Shown piece after piece: positions 30,522-38,169 of a DNA stretch of 40,304 bases. Below the pieces are notes generated by a model, which was not told the origin of the DNA, did not search any database, and saw only the letters and a list, made by a program, of their open reading frames with translations. A program made the translations under genes and the position numbers. Every line of letters begins with the position of its first letter. Positions within the stretch are counted from its first letter, which is position 1. Source of the DNA: a virus; the IMG/VR virus record IMGVR_UViG_3300046733_000374, positions 1-40,304 of that record; one strand, 5' to 3'.

Positions 30522-31246
30522 TGAAGAATTATACAGATAGAGTTACCGTAAAGATTTTCTTTATGTTACTTGTATCCCTTATCGGGGTACCTGCATTCTT
30601 CTATTACGATAATCCAATTTGGTTAGCAGTTCTGTTTACATTTTATGGACTGGTAACAAATGCATTGTCACAAATTGCGTATCATCGATGGATATGTCAC
30701 ACTCAATTTGAACCTAATTTTATTGCTAGGTACCTAATGATTTATAGTGTAGTAATTAGTGGACTGGGCAATCCAGTTCAATATGTATATTCGCATTTGG
30801 TACATCATAAGAATTCAGATAAGCCGGGAGACCCGCACAATCCCAAAGAGATAGGTTGGTCCGGTATGTTATTAGGCAAGTACAAGACACCAGATGATTA
30901 TGTAAGTATTCGTCCTGTATTGCAGAAGAAAGATGTTTATTTTGTAAGCAATCATTACTGGAAGTTTTATATCTTATTCACATGTATACATGCCGTAATA
31001 AGTCCATGGTTAGTGGTGTGGCAAGCATTCAATTTCACACATGCATGGTTCGGAATGGCCTGGCTAAATACAGTATCACACAGTAGTGGTGCACCGACAC
31101 AAACAAAAGGATTTACAAATCTATGGATGATGGGTGAAGGAAATCATCATATACATCACAAGAATGCTAGACTGTTAGATATGTCAGGTGATGACCAAAC
31201 TGATTGGGCGGGGAGATATGTTATTCCGGGATTATTGGCTAAATGA
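30518..31246 (+). CDS. Membrane fatty-acid desaturase-like enzyme 1
   Basis: 242 residues, shorter than acyl-CoA Delta-9 desaturases. Histidine boxes are H56-x4-H61 (YHRWICH), H93-x2-H96-H97 (HLVHHKNS) and a third, NHHIHH, near 212-217 in GEGNHHIHHKN. They hold a diiron centre in the membrane desaturase/hydroxylase fold. Hydrophobic segments lie near 12-30, 33-50, 68-90 and 150-170. The third box differs from the usual HNNHH, so hydroxylation or another oxidation is possible besides desaturation. ATGA overlaps on both sides couple it to the halogenase and the next gene. The GC content and codon use do not stand out from neighbours by eye. Confidence 0.88.
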   Translation: MMKNYTDRVTVKIFFMLLVSLIGVPAFFYYDNPIWLAVLFTFYGLVTNALSQIAYHRWICHTQFEPNFIARYLMIYSVVISGLGNPVQYVYSHLVHHKNSDKPGDPHNPKEIGWSGMLLGKYKTPDDYVSIRPVLQKKDVYFVSNHYWKFYILFTCIHAVISPWLVVWQAFNFTHAWFGMAWLNTVSHSSGAPTQTKGFTNLWMMGEGNHHIHHKNARLLDMSGDDQTDWAGRYVIPGLLAK

Positions 31247-31848
31247 ATATATTAGAAACTTGCACAGGTGCAAACGGAAAACAATTTAAAATAGTAAGGT
31301 ATGATGAAAGCATACGAAAAGACTTAGAATTATTCTGTGAAAAAGCAGGTGAGGCTGGATACAATAATAATTCAAGTCTCCAAGCACTTCACATGGGTAG
31401 ATGGGGAGATAATGAAGCATGGTGGGTTGTATATCATAATAATGATATCGTTCATATGGCAGGTACACAATACTTACCTCATGTACACAAAGATTGCTAT
31501 ATGGTACTGAAACGTATTGCTACATTACCAGAGTATTCTGGACAAGCATGTGACGGAGTATCAAGGAAGATGTTGAATTGTTTTGGTAACACATGGTTGC
31601 TACCACATCAAGTAGATTGGTGTTTAAGAAGAGGCGCAAAAGAAATGATTATATCGGTAAACTCACCAGTCAATGGAGTAGACCCGAGTGGAACAATGCA
31701 CAAGTTATGGAAGTCTGCTAAAACATTCTGGCCTAGAGTTGGTTACAGTTTAGAATACCCAGACTTTGTTTTGTATAATGCAGTGCAAGATTTATGGAGA
31801 GTTAATGTGAGAGACATTAGAACACAAGAGGAGATTAAGTATGTTTAG
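31243..31848 (+). CDS. GNAT-like N-acyltransferase candidate
   Basis: 201 residues. The strand/helix order and the central MVLKRIATLPEYSG then GVSRKMLN, where an acetyl-CoA-binding loop would lie, followed by WCLRRGAKEMIISVNS and a terminal WPRVGYSLEYPDFVLY strand pair, resemble GNAT acyltransferases, but the pyrophosphate loop Q/R-x-x-G-x-G/A is not clear. If correct, it could transfer the activated or desaturated acyl chain onto an amine, giving an N-acyl product. It lies between two desaturases with 4- and 8-base overlaps, so it belongs to the same pathway. Confidence in the fold is moderate and in the reaction low. Confidence 0.5.
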   Translation: MNILETCTGANGKQFKIVRYDESIRKDLELFCEKAGEAGYNNNSSLQALHMGRWGDNEAWWVVYHNNDIVHMAGTQYLPHVHKDCYMVLKRIATLPEYSGQACDGVSRKMLNCFGNTWLLPHQVDWCLRRGAKEMIISVNSPVNGVDPSGTMHKLWKSAKTFWPRVGYSLEYPDFVLYNAVQDLWRVNVRDIRTQEEIKYV

Positions 31849-32602
31849 TTATGGAAATAAAATGAGAGCATTGTGGGCGTTTAACCTGATTACGCTCGGT
31901 TACAGCATCTATGCCTTGCCGCAGTATTTTTGGTACGGGCTTGCTTGGGCATTGTTTGTATCCTTGATTGGTTCAACTGCTGGATTTCACAGATATTTTT
32001 CTCACAGGTCATTCACGGCTAGAAACAAACTTGTTTATCATATGATGCTTTGGATGGGAGTATTCGGTACATCAGGTAAACCTATTACAACCGCAGTTGC
32101 GCATAGGTTACATCACAAATATAGTGATACAGAAAAAGATATTCATTCACCTAAAAACATTGGAACTTGGAATGTGTTTTGGGGATTTTGGGACACGATA
32201 CCATACGAAAAATCAATGATGAAAGATTTAGTAGAAGACCCTAATTTAAAGTTTGCACAGAAGTGGTACTTTCATATTATTCTAGGAGCAAACGCATTAG
32301 TATTCCTATACAACCCTGCACTAGTTGGTTATGTATTGGGATTCCCAGCAGTATATTCTCAATTAGTTATTGGTTCATTAATTATCAATATCTTAAATCA
32401 TAAGATGGGGTCTCGTCCACATGAAACTACTGACGATAGTAGAAATAGTTTCATCTTATCCATCTTTAGTCATGGTGAAGGTTGGCATAACAATCATCAT
32501 AATAATGGCAGAAGTTATACCTCACAAGAAGAATGGTGGCAGTTTGATTTGACAGGAGTTGTGATTAAATACTTCTTGTCTAAAGGAGAATTAGGTAAAT
32601 AA
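31841..32602 (+). CDS. Stearoyl-CoA-type fatty-acid desaturase 2
   Basis: 253 residues. Classic histidine boxes: H50-RYFS-H55, H88-R-L-H91-H92, and H216-NN-H219-H220 in GEGWHNNHH. This is the standard acyl-CoA/acyl-lipid Delta-9 desaturase pattern, a diiron membrane enzyme that introduces a double bond using O2. Hydrophobic segments lie near 10-28, 32-48, 66-78 and 145-175. It is better preserved than desaturase 1 and about 50 residues shorter than bacterial homologues. It overlaps the GNAT-like gene by eight bases and is followed one base later by the ketosynthase. Desaturases are known phage-borne genes in marine cyanophages. Confidence 0.93.
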   Translation: MFSYGNKMRALWAFNLITLGYSIYALPQYFWYGLAWALFVSLIGSTAGFHRYFSHRSFTARNKLVYHMMLWMGVFGTSGKPITTAVAHRLHHKYSDTEKDIHSPKNIGTWNVFWGFWDTIPYEKSMMKDLVEDPNLKFAQKWYFHIILGANALVFLYNPALVGYVLGFPAVYSQLVIGSLIINILNHKMGSRPHETTDDSRNSFILSIFSHGEGWHNNHHNNGRSYTSQEEWWQFDLTGVVIKYFLSKGELGK

Positions 32603-32603
32603 C

Positions 32604-33758
32604 ATGGTATATGTAAATGGTGTAAGCGGCTTTTCTCCCTTCGGTAATTTAGAAGAAACATGGAAAGGTGTGTTGGACAATAAAGTAGGATACGGTCCTA
32701 TTACTAAATTTGAACCAGATAGATATACAAGGTCAAGAGTTGCAGGTGAATTTCATTTCAATGCAGAAGATTATCCTATCATTACAGAAGCAGAACGTGA
32801 TAGACTACCAGAGCATATGCAATGGGCGTTAGCACTTGCTAGTGATTTGATTGGAGATAATGAACTACCTAAAGATAGAACAGGCGTGATGGTCTCTCCG
32901 GGATTTAGTATGTATCTGGAATCACTAAATGCAAACAGAGAAGGCAGAGACAACAGTTACACATTCTGTCCTAACATGATTGCTCATAATATCAATATCA
33001 AGTATGGGTACACAGGACCTTCTACAATGACCATGTCAGCGTGTTCTACTGGTATCTATAGTATTATCATGGGTTGTATGTTTATTGAAAGTGGACAAGC
33101 CGACCATGTCATTGCTGGGTCAGTTGAACAATGTATATCATCCGATGCGTATAAGCAAATGGGGAAACTAAGAGCCTTATCAACCAAATATAATGACACA
33201 CCAGAGATAGCATCCAGACCTTGGGACACTAAACGTGATGGATTAGTACTAAGTGAAGGCGGGGCATTGTTCTGGTTGTCTAGTCAAAAGACATCTGACA
33301 CGATTGCAGAGATTACAGGTTATGCAATGACAAATGATGCATATCAGGTTGTCGCTCCTCATCCTGAAGGTGAACAAATCGAAAGATGTATGAGCCAGGT
33401 ATTAAAAACAAGAAAACCTGACTTAATTAATGCTCATGCTACATCAACACCTATGGGAGATTATATTGAATTAGATGCAATCAAACGATTGGGATTACAC
33501 CACAGTTATATTACTGCTAACAAATCACAGTTAGGACATATGATGGGTGGCGCAGGTTCAATAGAAACTGCTATGAGTATTCTGTCTATCAGAGATAACA
33601 AAATAACACCTTCGGTCAATATAGATACATTGGGAGATGATTATGATTGGGTGAACTATACTCCAACATCATTAGACAAAGAAGTTAATTCAGTGTTATG
33701 TAATTCATTTGGTTTCGGCGGAACCAATGCAAGTATTATGTTAGAGAGTGTTAAATGA
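32604..33758 (+). CDS. Beta-ketoacyl-ACP synthase, FabF (KAS II) type
   Basis: 384 residues, a little shorter than FabF (about 413). Condenses an acyl thioester with malonyl-ACP. The catalytic triad is complete: C147 in MSACSTG, H278 in NAHATSTP and H312 in SQLGHMMGG, with NSFGFGGTNAS near the end. So it should be active. There is no acyl carrier protein, ketoreductase, dehydratase or enoyl reductase in the operon, so a host ACP and host FAS partners, or CoA thioesters, must serve. It lies one base after desaturase 2 and overlaps the last gene by four bases. With the ANL ligase it may elongate an activated starter. Confidence 0.95.
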   Translation: MVYVNGVSGFSPFGNLEETWKGVLDNKVGYGPITKFEPDRYTRSRVAGEFHFNAEDYPIITEAERDRLPEHMQWALALASDLIGDNELPKDRTGVMVSPGFSMYLESLNANREGRDNSYTFCPNMIAHNINIKYGYTGPSTMTMSACSTGIYSIIMGCMFIESGQADHVIAGSVEQCISSDAYKQMGKLRALSTKYNDTPEIASRPWDTKRDGLVLSEGGALFWLSSQKTSDTIAEITGYAMTNDAYQVVAPHPEGEQIERCMSQVLKTRKPDLINAHATSTPMGDYIELDAIKRLGLHHSYITANKSQLGHMMGGAGSIETAMSILSIRDNKITPSVNIDTLGDDYDWVNYTPTSLDKEVNSVLCNSFGFGGTNASIMLESVK

Positions 33759-34753
33759 TACTCGAACTAGGTGGTAAGAAAATTGATTTGAATGATGAAC
33801 TTGACTGTCATTATTGGCACCATTATATCATGCACAAAAGGTACCATTTAATACAAGAACAAGGTGGTATTGAAGGAGCAAAAGCACTATCAGATTTGAC
33901 TCCAGTAATGAAACAATTCTTCAATGAGGGCCCAGAGTCATTCAGAAATAAATATCAATTATATCCAAATCGCAAAGTTGATTGGGAAGATGAAGACAGA
34001 AATATATTACATATTAAAAAAGGTTATGATGTATTGCAGGTGCATTTTGTTTCATATGCATCACACGAAGGAAGACTTAGACTATCACATATATACCTAC
34101 AAGATTACATTGAAGAACTAGAATGTGACTTATTAATCGTAAACGAAGATGCACTAAGATTACCTGAGATTTTATATCCAAGTTCATTCTTATTAGGTAA
34201 TGGTACTGTGAATGATACACCAGAAAAGTTAGCACAAAAGATTAAAAAGTTTCTACCATTGTATCAAAAATCATTCTTGTATTGCGATAGTAGACATGCT
34301 GGTAGCGGAGTTGCTATCGGAGACTTAGCAGGCATAAAAAATGCATTTGTTGTACATGGACAATGTGTCTATGATTGGAACAAAAGTCCATGGTGTCAAA
34401 CAATACTCAAGTATGAAAAGATGAAAGACAAAGGCGCAGTTGACCCAGAATTAAAAGATGTTATGCTTGTTACTATTATGAAGACATGGCAATGGATGAA
34501 AGAGGTTGAAGATTTTAAAATAATGGACCCATATAGATATACAAATATGAATGTTTCATATCATTATGGAATGTATGATGTAGATTATGAGAGTATGCTT
34601 CTATATTTAAAAACAACACTGAATAACAGAGATAGCCACAACGTTAAGTTAATCCCGATTGACTATAAGTTTTCTAAATCAAACACACATTACATTCGTT
34701 CTTATACAGACAAAAAACTTCTACCAGAATACATTAAAAACTTGACAGAATAA
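33755..34753 (+). CDS. Unknown protein closing the biosynthetic operon
   Basis: 332 residues, no recognised family. A region near 185-215 (YCDSRHAGSGVAIG, then NAFVVHGQCVYDW) has a strand-Gly-rich turn-strand pattern that could be a Rossmann or alpha/beta-hydrolase-like active site, but no clean GxSxG nucleophile elbow or cofactor motif is present. The C-terminus has a PYRYTNMNVSYHYGMYDVD stretch rich in Tyr. No signal or membrane segment, so it is probably cytosolic. The ATGA overlap with the ketosynthase makes it part of the pathway, perhaps the offloading or tailoring step; this is inference only. The end of the gene overlaps the -35 box of the next promoter. Confidence 0.75.
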   Translation: MILELGGKKIDLNDELDCHYWHHYIMHKRYHLIQEQGGIEGAKALSDLTPVMKQFFNEGPESFRNKYQLYPNRKVDWEDEDRNILHIKKGYDVLQVHFVSYASHEGRLRLSHIYLQDYIEELECDLLIVNEDALRLPEILYPSSFLLGNGTVNDTPEKLAQKIKKFLPLYQKSFLYCDSRHAGSGVAIGDLAGIKNAFVVHGQCVYDWNKSPWCQTILKYEKMKDKGAVDPELKDVMLVTIMKTWQWMKEVEDFKIMDPYRYTNMNVSYHYGMYDVDYESMLLYLKTTLNNRDSHNVKLIPIDYKFSKSNTHYIRSYTDKKLLPEYIKNLTE

Positions 34754-34769
34754 TAATTTGTAGTATACT
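34742..34769 (+). promoter_or_regulatory. Sigma70-like promoter, AAAAACTTGACAGAAT family
   Basis: TTGACA (34742-34747), 16-base spacer, TATACT (34764-34769). It overlaps the last codons of the biosynthetic operon and drives the gene at 34802. No terminator is visible between the operon and this promoter, so read-through is likely. Confidence 0.8.
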
Positions 34770-34801
34770 ATATGTATAGTTAAACAAAGGACATCAAGTT
34801 T

Positions 34802-35623
34802 ATGAAGATAGATAAGTCAGAGCAACACGTTTTACAACACGGACACGAAATGATTTACTTTGGTAAGTATGATTTCGGTACTGAGCATATCCCATACCAA
34901 GAACTTGATGCTGTGTATAAACGGAAACATCCTAAAGAACATGTTATGGCGGCTGCCATTATCGCACTTGATTTTAATGACGGTGAGTATGTAAAGAAAT
35001 CAGGCAAATATGATTTTGTAGATATAAAAGATACTGATGGTATAAACTCCAACCAATATGTGTTGACTAAAATGAGTAATAGCGCCATTATGAAAGGCAT
35101 TCTTGCTACATACCCTGCTTTAATTACTGATGAGATTATAGAAGAAGCGAAAGATATTATTAGTCAGATAGAAATGGACTTCATGTTTAAAGTTCTCGGT
35201 GATGATATGAATGAATTTGAAAAAAGTATTAATCAATTTCTCACTACATCTGAATTTGATTCTAGTCAACTAGGCGTTTGTGCATATCTTCCTACATATT
35301 TCACTAGAGAAGCAGACAAACGAACAATTTCAGAACGTGGCGAAAAAAGCAAACACTTCGGTAATATAGGAGATAAGTTTGACCTAAGCCTTGACATTAT
35401 TTCTGCAAAATTTATTGCATCACCTAAGTTTGGTAATCCAGGTTACATGGTGAATGCATTTACCGAAGACGATAACAGGGTCAGTTTCTTTACAATTAAA
35501 GATGAAATTGGCGAAGGTGTAGGTAAGACTGTTAAAGTTACTGCTAAAGTAAAAAGTCACGGCCAATGTTGGAGTGATGATAGTATGAAAGAAACTAAGT
35601 TAAATTATGTTAAACTAATCTAA
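34802..35623 (+). CDS. Hypothetical protein, 273 aa, with OB-fold-like C-terminus
   Basis: No family assigned. The C-terminal third (about 178-273) has the pattern of a small OB-fold segment: GDKFDLSLDIISAKF, a strand ending FFTIKDEIGEGVGKTVKVTAK split over 230-250, and a final KETKLNYVKLI, seen at the ends of several phage DNA-metabolism proteins. The N-terminal two thirds are helical and acidic, without motifs. A role in DNA or RNA binding is possible. It has its own early-type promoter and is followed eight bases later by a small membrane protein gene. Confidence 0.65.
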   Translation: MKIDKSEQHVLQHGHEMIYFGKYDFGTEHIPYQELDAVYKRKHPKEHVMAAAIIALDFNDGEYVKKSGKYDFVDIKDTDGINSNQYVLTKMSNSAIMKGILATYPALITDEIIEEAKDIISQIEMDFMFKVLGDDMNEFEKSINQFLTTSEFDSSQLGVCAYLPTYFTREADKRTISERGEKSKHFGNIGDKFDLSLDIISAKFIASPKFGNPGYMVNAFTEDDNRVSFFTIKDEIGEGVGKTVKVTAKVKSHGQCWSDDSMKETKLNYVKLI

Positions 35624-35631
35624 GGAGAACT

Positions 35632-35811
35632 ATGAAAAACTTAATGATAGGGGTTCTAATAACGTTACTAGTAATAACTTTGTTTATTCTGACTGTAGAA
35701 AATCAAAAGGTAGCGCAATTGTCAGAAGATATCGAAGCACATAAACTAGCAATCTCATATGCAAATCAGGCAATACATACGTTTGCAGACCCAGTATTTG
35801 CAAACAACTAA
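35632..35811 (+). CDS. Small single-span membrane protein, 59 aa
   Basis: ATG at 35632 to TAA at 35809-35811. Residues about 4-22 are a single hydrophobic span (LMIGVLITLLVITLFILTV), followed by a polar helical tail. The AAGGAG ribosome site is five bases upstream. No family recognised; possible roles are a lysis or superinfection-related membrane peptide or an adaptor. Followed at once by a promoter. Confidence 0.7.
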   Translation: MKNLMIGVLITLLVITLFILTVENQKVAQLSEDIEAHKLAISYANQAIHTFADPVFANN

Positions 35812-35815
35812 AAAC

Positions 35816-35843
35816 TTGACAAATAATCGTTTTGTGTTATTAT
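35816..35843 (+). promoter_or_regulatory. Sigma70-like promoter for the VWA protein
   Basis: TTGACA (35816-35821), 16-base spacer, TATTAT (35838-35843), with the AAAAACTTGACA lead-in. Drives the gene at 35875. Confidence 0.75.
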
Positions 35844-35874
35844 ATAAGTATAGTTAAAGAAAAGGAAGAATCAT

Positions 35875-37200
35875 ATGCAACCACAACAAACAATGACTGA
35901 AAGCGACTTGAATAAAGTACTAGATGATTTACTTGCAGATAATGGTATCGAAGTAGATGAAAGTATAATTGACGAGGAGCCTATTGTATTTGATTATACA
36001 GATACAGAAGTCAAAGAAATGATTGTGTCTGCACGTGTGCGACTACTAATCAAACATCCGTTCTTTGGTACACTTGCTACACGTTTGAAACTTGTTGAGG
36101 CAGAGTGGTGTCCTACAGCCGCAGTTGACGGTAAACATTTTTATTATAACTGTAACTTCTTCCGCACATTAACTCCGGAAGAGATTGACTTTGTAGTTGG
36201 TCACGAGGTTCTTCACTGTGTATATGAGCATTGTGGTGTTGCAGGTCGTTTGATGGATTATTCTGAGGACGAGCGTGATATGAAACTTTGGAACATCGCC
36301 GCAGATTATAAAGTTAATCAAGGTTGTGTTGAAAGTAATATCGGAACAATGCCGAAGTCTGCACTACATGATTACAAATATTACAAATCATATACTGAGG
36401 AAATCTATGCCGACTTGAAAGAAAGTGGCGACCATGATGATAAACAAACACTTGACACTCATATGTTCGGTGATGGTAATGGTAAAGATGGTGAAGGTAA
36501 TGACCCGACAGGTCGTACTGCGCCTATCAAAGTTTCTAAAGCAGAGGCAAAACAAATTAAAGACCAGATGAAACAGGCTGTAATGCAAGCCGCTCAATCG
36601 TCAGGTGCTGGTAATCTTCCAGGTGATGTTCAACGTATCATTAATGAAATGTCTAATCCTAAAATGGACTGGCGTGAAATGTTAAACATTTCAATTCAAA
36701 GTCTTTTGAAAAGTGATTTCACATTTATGCGTCAATCACGTAAATCACGTTCAATGAGCGTATATCTTCCAGGTCAAGATAATGATGAAAAGATTGACGT
36801 TGCTATTGGGCTTGACGTTTCAGGTTCTATCTCTAAAGAAATGATTGCAGATTTTCTTGGTGAAATTTCAGGTATCATGCAACAGTTTCAGGACTTTCGT
36901 GTTCGTGTTTGGACGTTTGATACCGAAGTATATCAGGCATCTTATAAAGAATTCAATCCATTCAACGCAGATGAACTTGCACAATATGAGATTATCGGTT
37001 GTGGTGGTACTGATTTTGAATGCAACTACAACTTTATGAAGGACAATGATATTACTCCTGATAAGTTTATTATGTTTACAGACGGTTATCCGTTTGGTAG
37101 TTGGGGTGATGAATTTTATTGTGATAGTCTGTTTGTCATTCATGGCAATGACCAAATCGTCCCACCATTTGGCGAACATGCATACTATGATGCCGCGTAA
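35875..37200 (+). CDS. VWA-like domain protein with metallopeptidase motif (COG3864/DUF2201 type)
   Basis: 441 residues. An N-terminal metallopeptidase-like domain has HEVLHCVYEH with H110, E111 and H114, the HExxH zinc motif. The C-terminal VWA-like domain has the MIDAS motif DVSGSIS (D314, S316, S318), IGCGGTDF near 380 and FTDG near 401, which bind a metal and partner protein. Such proteins pair with MoxR-type ATPases; the ATPase at 26235 is the likely partner. It has its own promoter and ends in a bidirectional terminator. The peptidase may be active or vestigial; the target is unknown. Confidence 0.85.
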   Translation: MQPQQTMTESDLNKVLDDLLADNGIEVDESIIDEEPIVFDYTDTEVKEMIVSARVRLLIKHPFFGTLATRLKLVEAEWCPTAAVDGKHFYYNCNFFRTLTPEEIDFVVGHEVLHCVYEHCGVAGRLMDYSEDERDMKLWNIAADYKVNQGCVESNIGTMPKSALHDYKYYKSYTEEIYADLKESGDHDDKQTLDTHMFGDGNGKDGEGNDPTGRTAPIKVSKAEAKQIKDQMKQAVMQAAQSSGAGNLPGDVQRIINEMSNPKMDWREMLNISIQSLLKSDFTFMRQSRKSRSMSVYLPGQDNDEKIDVAIGLDVSGSISKEMIADFLGEISGIMQQFQDFRVRVWTFDTEVYQASYKEFNPFNADELAQYEIIGCGGTDFECNYNFMKDNDITPDKFIMFTDGYPFGSWGDEFYCDSLFVIHGNDQIVPPFGEHAYYDAA

Positions 37201-37219
37201 AAACTTACGCAACTAATTA

Positions 37220-37243
37220 AAAACCCTGCAATCGCAGGGTTTT
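37220..37243 (+). terminator. Bidirectional intrinsic terminator
   Basis: AAAACCCTGC (37220-37229), loop AATC, GCAGGGTTTT (37234-37243): a perfect 10-bp stem with an A run before and a T run after, so it can work on both strands. Confidence 0.9.
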
Positions 37244-37251
37244 CCATATAA

Positions 37252-37259
37252 GATAAATA
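37252..37259 (+). promoter_or_regulatory. T4-type late promoter box GATAAATA
   Basis: GATAAATA ends six bases before the ATG of the HNH gene (37265), exactly as at 3769-3782. No Shine-Dalgarno lies between, so a leaderless message is predicted. Confidence 0.6.
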
Positions 37260-37264
37260 TTTCT

Positions 37265-37804
37265 ATGAGTAGCGATACATTACTATTAAACGCTGATGGT
37301 AATCCATTGAGTGTAACACCTTTATCTACATTAACTTGGCAAGAAAGCATCAAATTAATTTGGTTAGATAGAATTAACGTACTTGAATGGCATGATGATT
37401 GGGAAGTTCATTCTCCATCACATACTATGAAGGTGCCAAGTGTTATAGCAGTTAGAGATTATGTAGATAGAACAAATAACGTTTCATTTAGTAGAGCGAA
37501 TGTGTTCCTAAGAGACAAATATATCTGCCAATATTGTCAAGGGTTATTTCACCCACGTGACTTAACAATGGACCATGTGGTCCCAAGGTCAAAAGGTGGC
37601 AAATTAACTTGGACTAATATTGTTTCCGCATGTAAGAAATGCAACACAACTAAAGCAGATAATCTACATCCAAAACCATATAAACAACCTTTTGAACCAA
37701 ACTTTTATCAGATGTATGCAAATAAAACAATTGATTTGCAAATAAAATACCCAGTTTGGATGAAATATCTTAACATCGATACTAATAAAGTACAAATTTC
37801 TTAA
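37265..37804 (+). CDS. HNH endonuclease
   Basis: 179 residues. The C-terminal half carries CQYCQGLFHPRDLTMDH followed by VVPRSKGG and CKKCNTTKAD: two CxxC pairs framing the HNH core (DHVVPRSKGG, then N and the Cys pair), as in McrA/COG1403-type nucleases. It cuts DNA with one metal. The N-terminal 80 residues (LLLNADGNPLSV, then WQESIKLIWLDR) resemble the N-terminal region common to these stand-alone phage nucleases. As an independent late gene it may be a homing or host-DNA-degrading enzyme, or help in packaging; its site is unknown. Confidence 0.92.
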   Translation: MSSDTLLLNADGNPLSVTPLSTLTWQESIKLIWLDRINVLEWHDDWEVHSPSHTMKVPSVIAVRDYVDRTNNVSFSRANVFLRDKYICQYCQGLFHPRDLTMDHVVPRSKGGKLTWTNIVSACKKCNTTKADNLHPKPYKQPFEPNFYQMYANKTIDLQIKYPVWMKYLNIDTNKVQIS

Positions 37805-37807
37805 TAA

Positions 37808-37851
37808 AAAGTCAAAAAACACTTGACTTTACTCCATCAATTTGTTATAAT
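37808..37851 (+). promoter_or_regulatory. Hairpin plus sigma70-like promoter
   Basis: AAAGTCAA (37808-37815) and TTGACTTT (37823-37830) form a perfect 8-bp hairpin four bases after the HNH stop. TTGACT (37823-37828) is also the -35 box of a promoter with a 17-base spacer and TATAAT (37846-37851). Downstream is a second inverted repeat ATTAG-GTTA-CTAAT (37862-37875). Drives the gene at 37915. Confidence 0.7.
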
Positions 37852-37914
37852 TAACGAATGTATTAGGTTACTAATGCATGTATTATATATAATATTATGA
37901 CAAAGGAGTAATTT

Positions 37915-38169
37915 ATGTCAGAACAACAACAAGAAACAGAGGCACAGGCGGAACTTCCGGCAGTCACTGTTAATGACCTAGTTAATGTTTATAACATTAT
38001 CGACTTAGCGTCAAAGCGTGGGGCTTTTCAGGCAAATGAATTATCAGCAGTAGGTAGTGTTGCTAATAAAGTTAAAGCATTTGTAGACCACGTCAAGGCT
38101 GCCCAAGAGGCAGAAGCAGAAGCGGCTGGCGAAGCACCAGCAGAAGTTACTTCTGGAGAGGGCTCGTAA
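37915..38169 (+). CDS. Hypothetical acidic protein, 84 aa
   Basis: No function recognised. Low-complexity Ala/Glu-rich ends (QEAEAEAAGEAPAEVTSGEG) around a helical core (VNDLVNVYNIIDLASKRGAFQ). It has a clear AAAGGAG ribosome site and a promoter, and overlaps the next gene by one base (TAATG). An extended acidic linker or DNA-mimic role is possible but unsupported. Confidence 0.7.
   Translation: MSEQQQETEAQAELPAVTVNDLVNVYNIIDLASKRGAFQANELSAVGSVANKVKAFVDHVKAAQEAEAEAAGEAPAEVTSGEGS

Noticed and set aside
37265-37804. HNH gene as evidence of a mobile intron
   Set aside because: Neighbouring genes are intact and no intron boundaries or split exons are visible, so it is listed as a free-standing nuclease.
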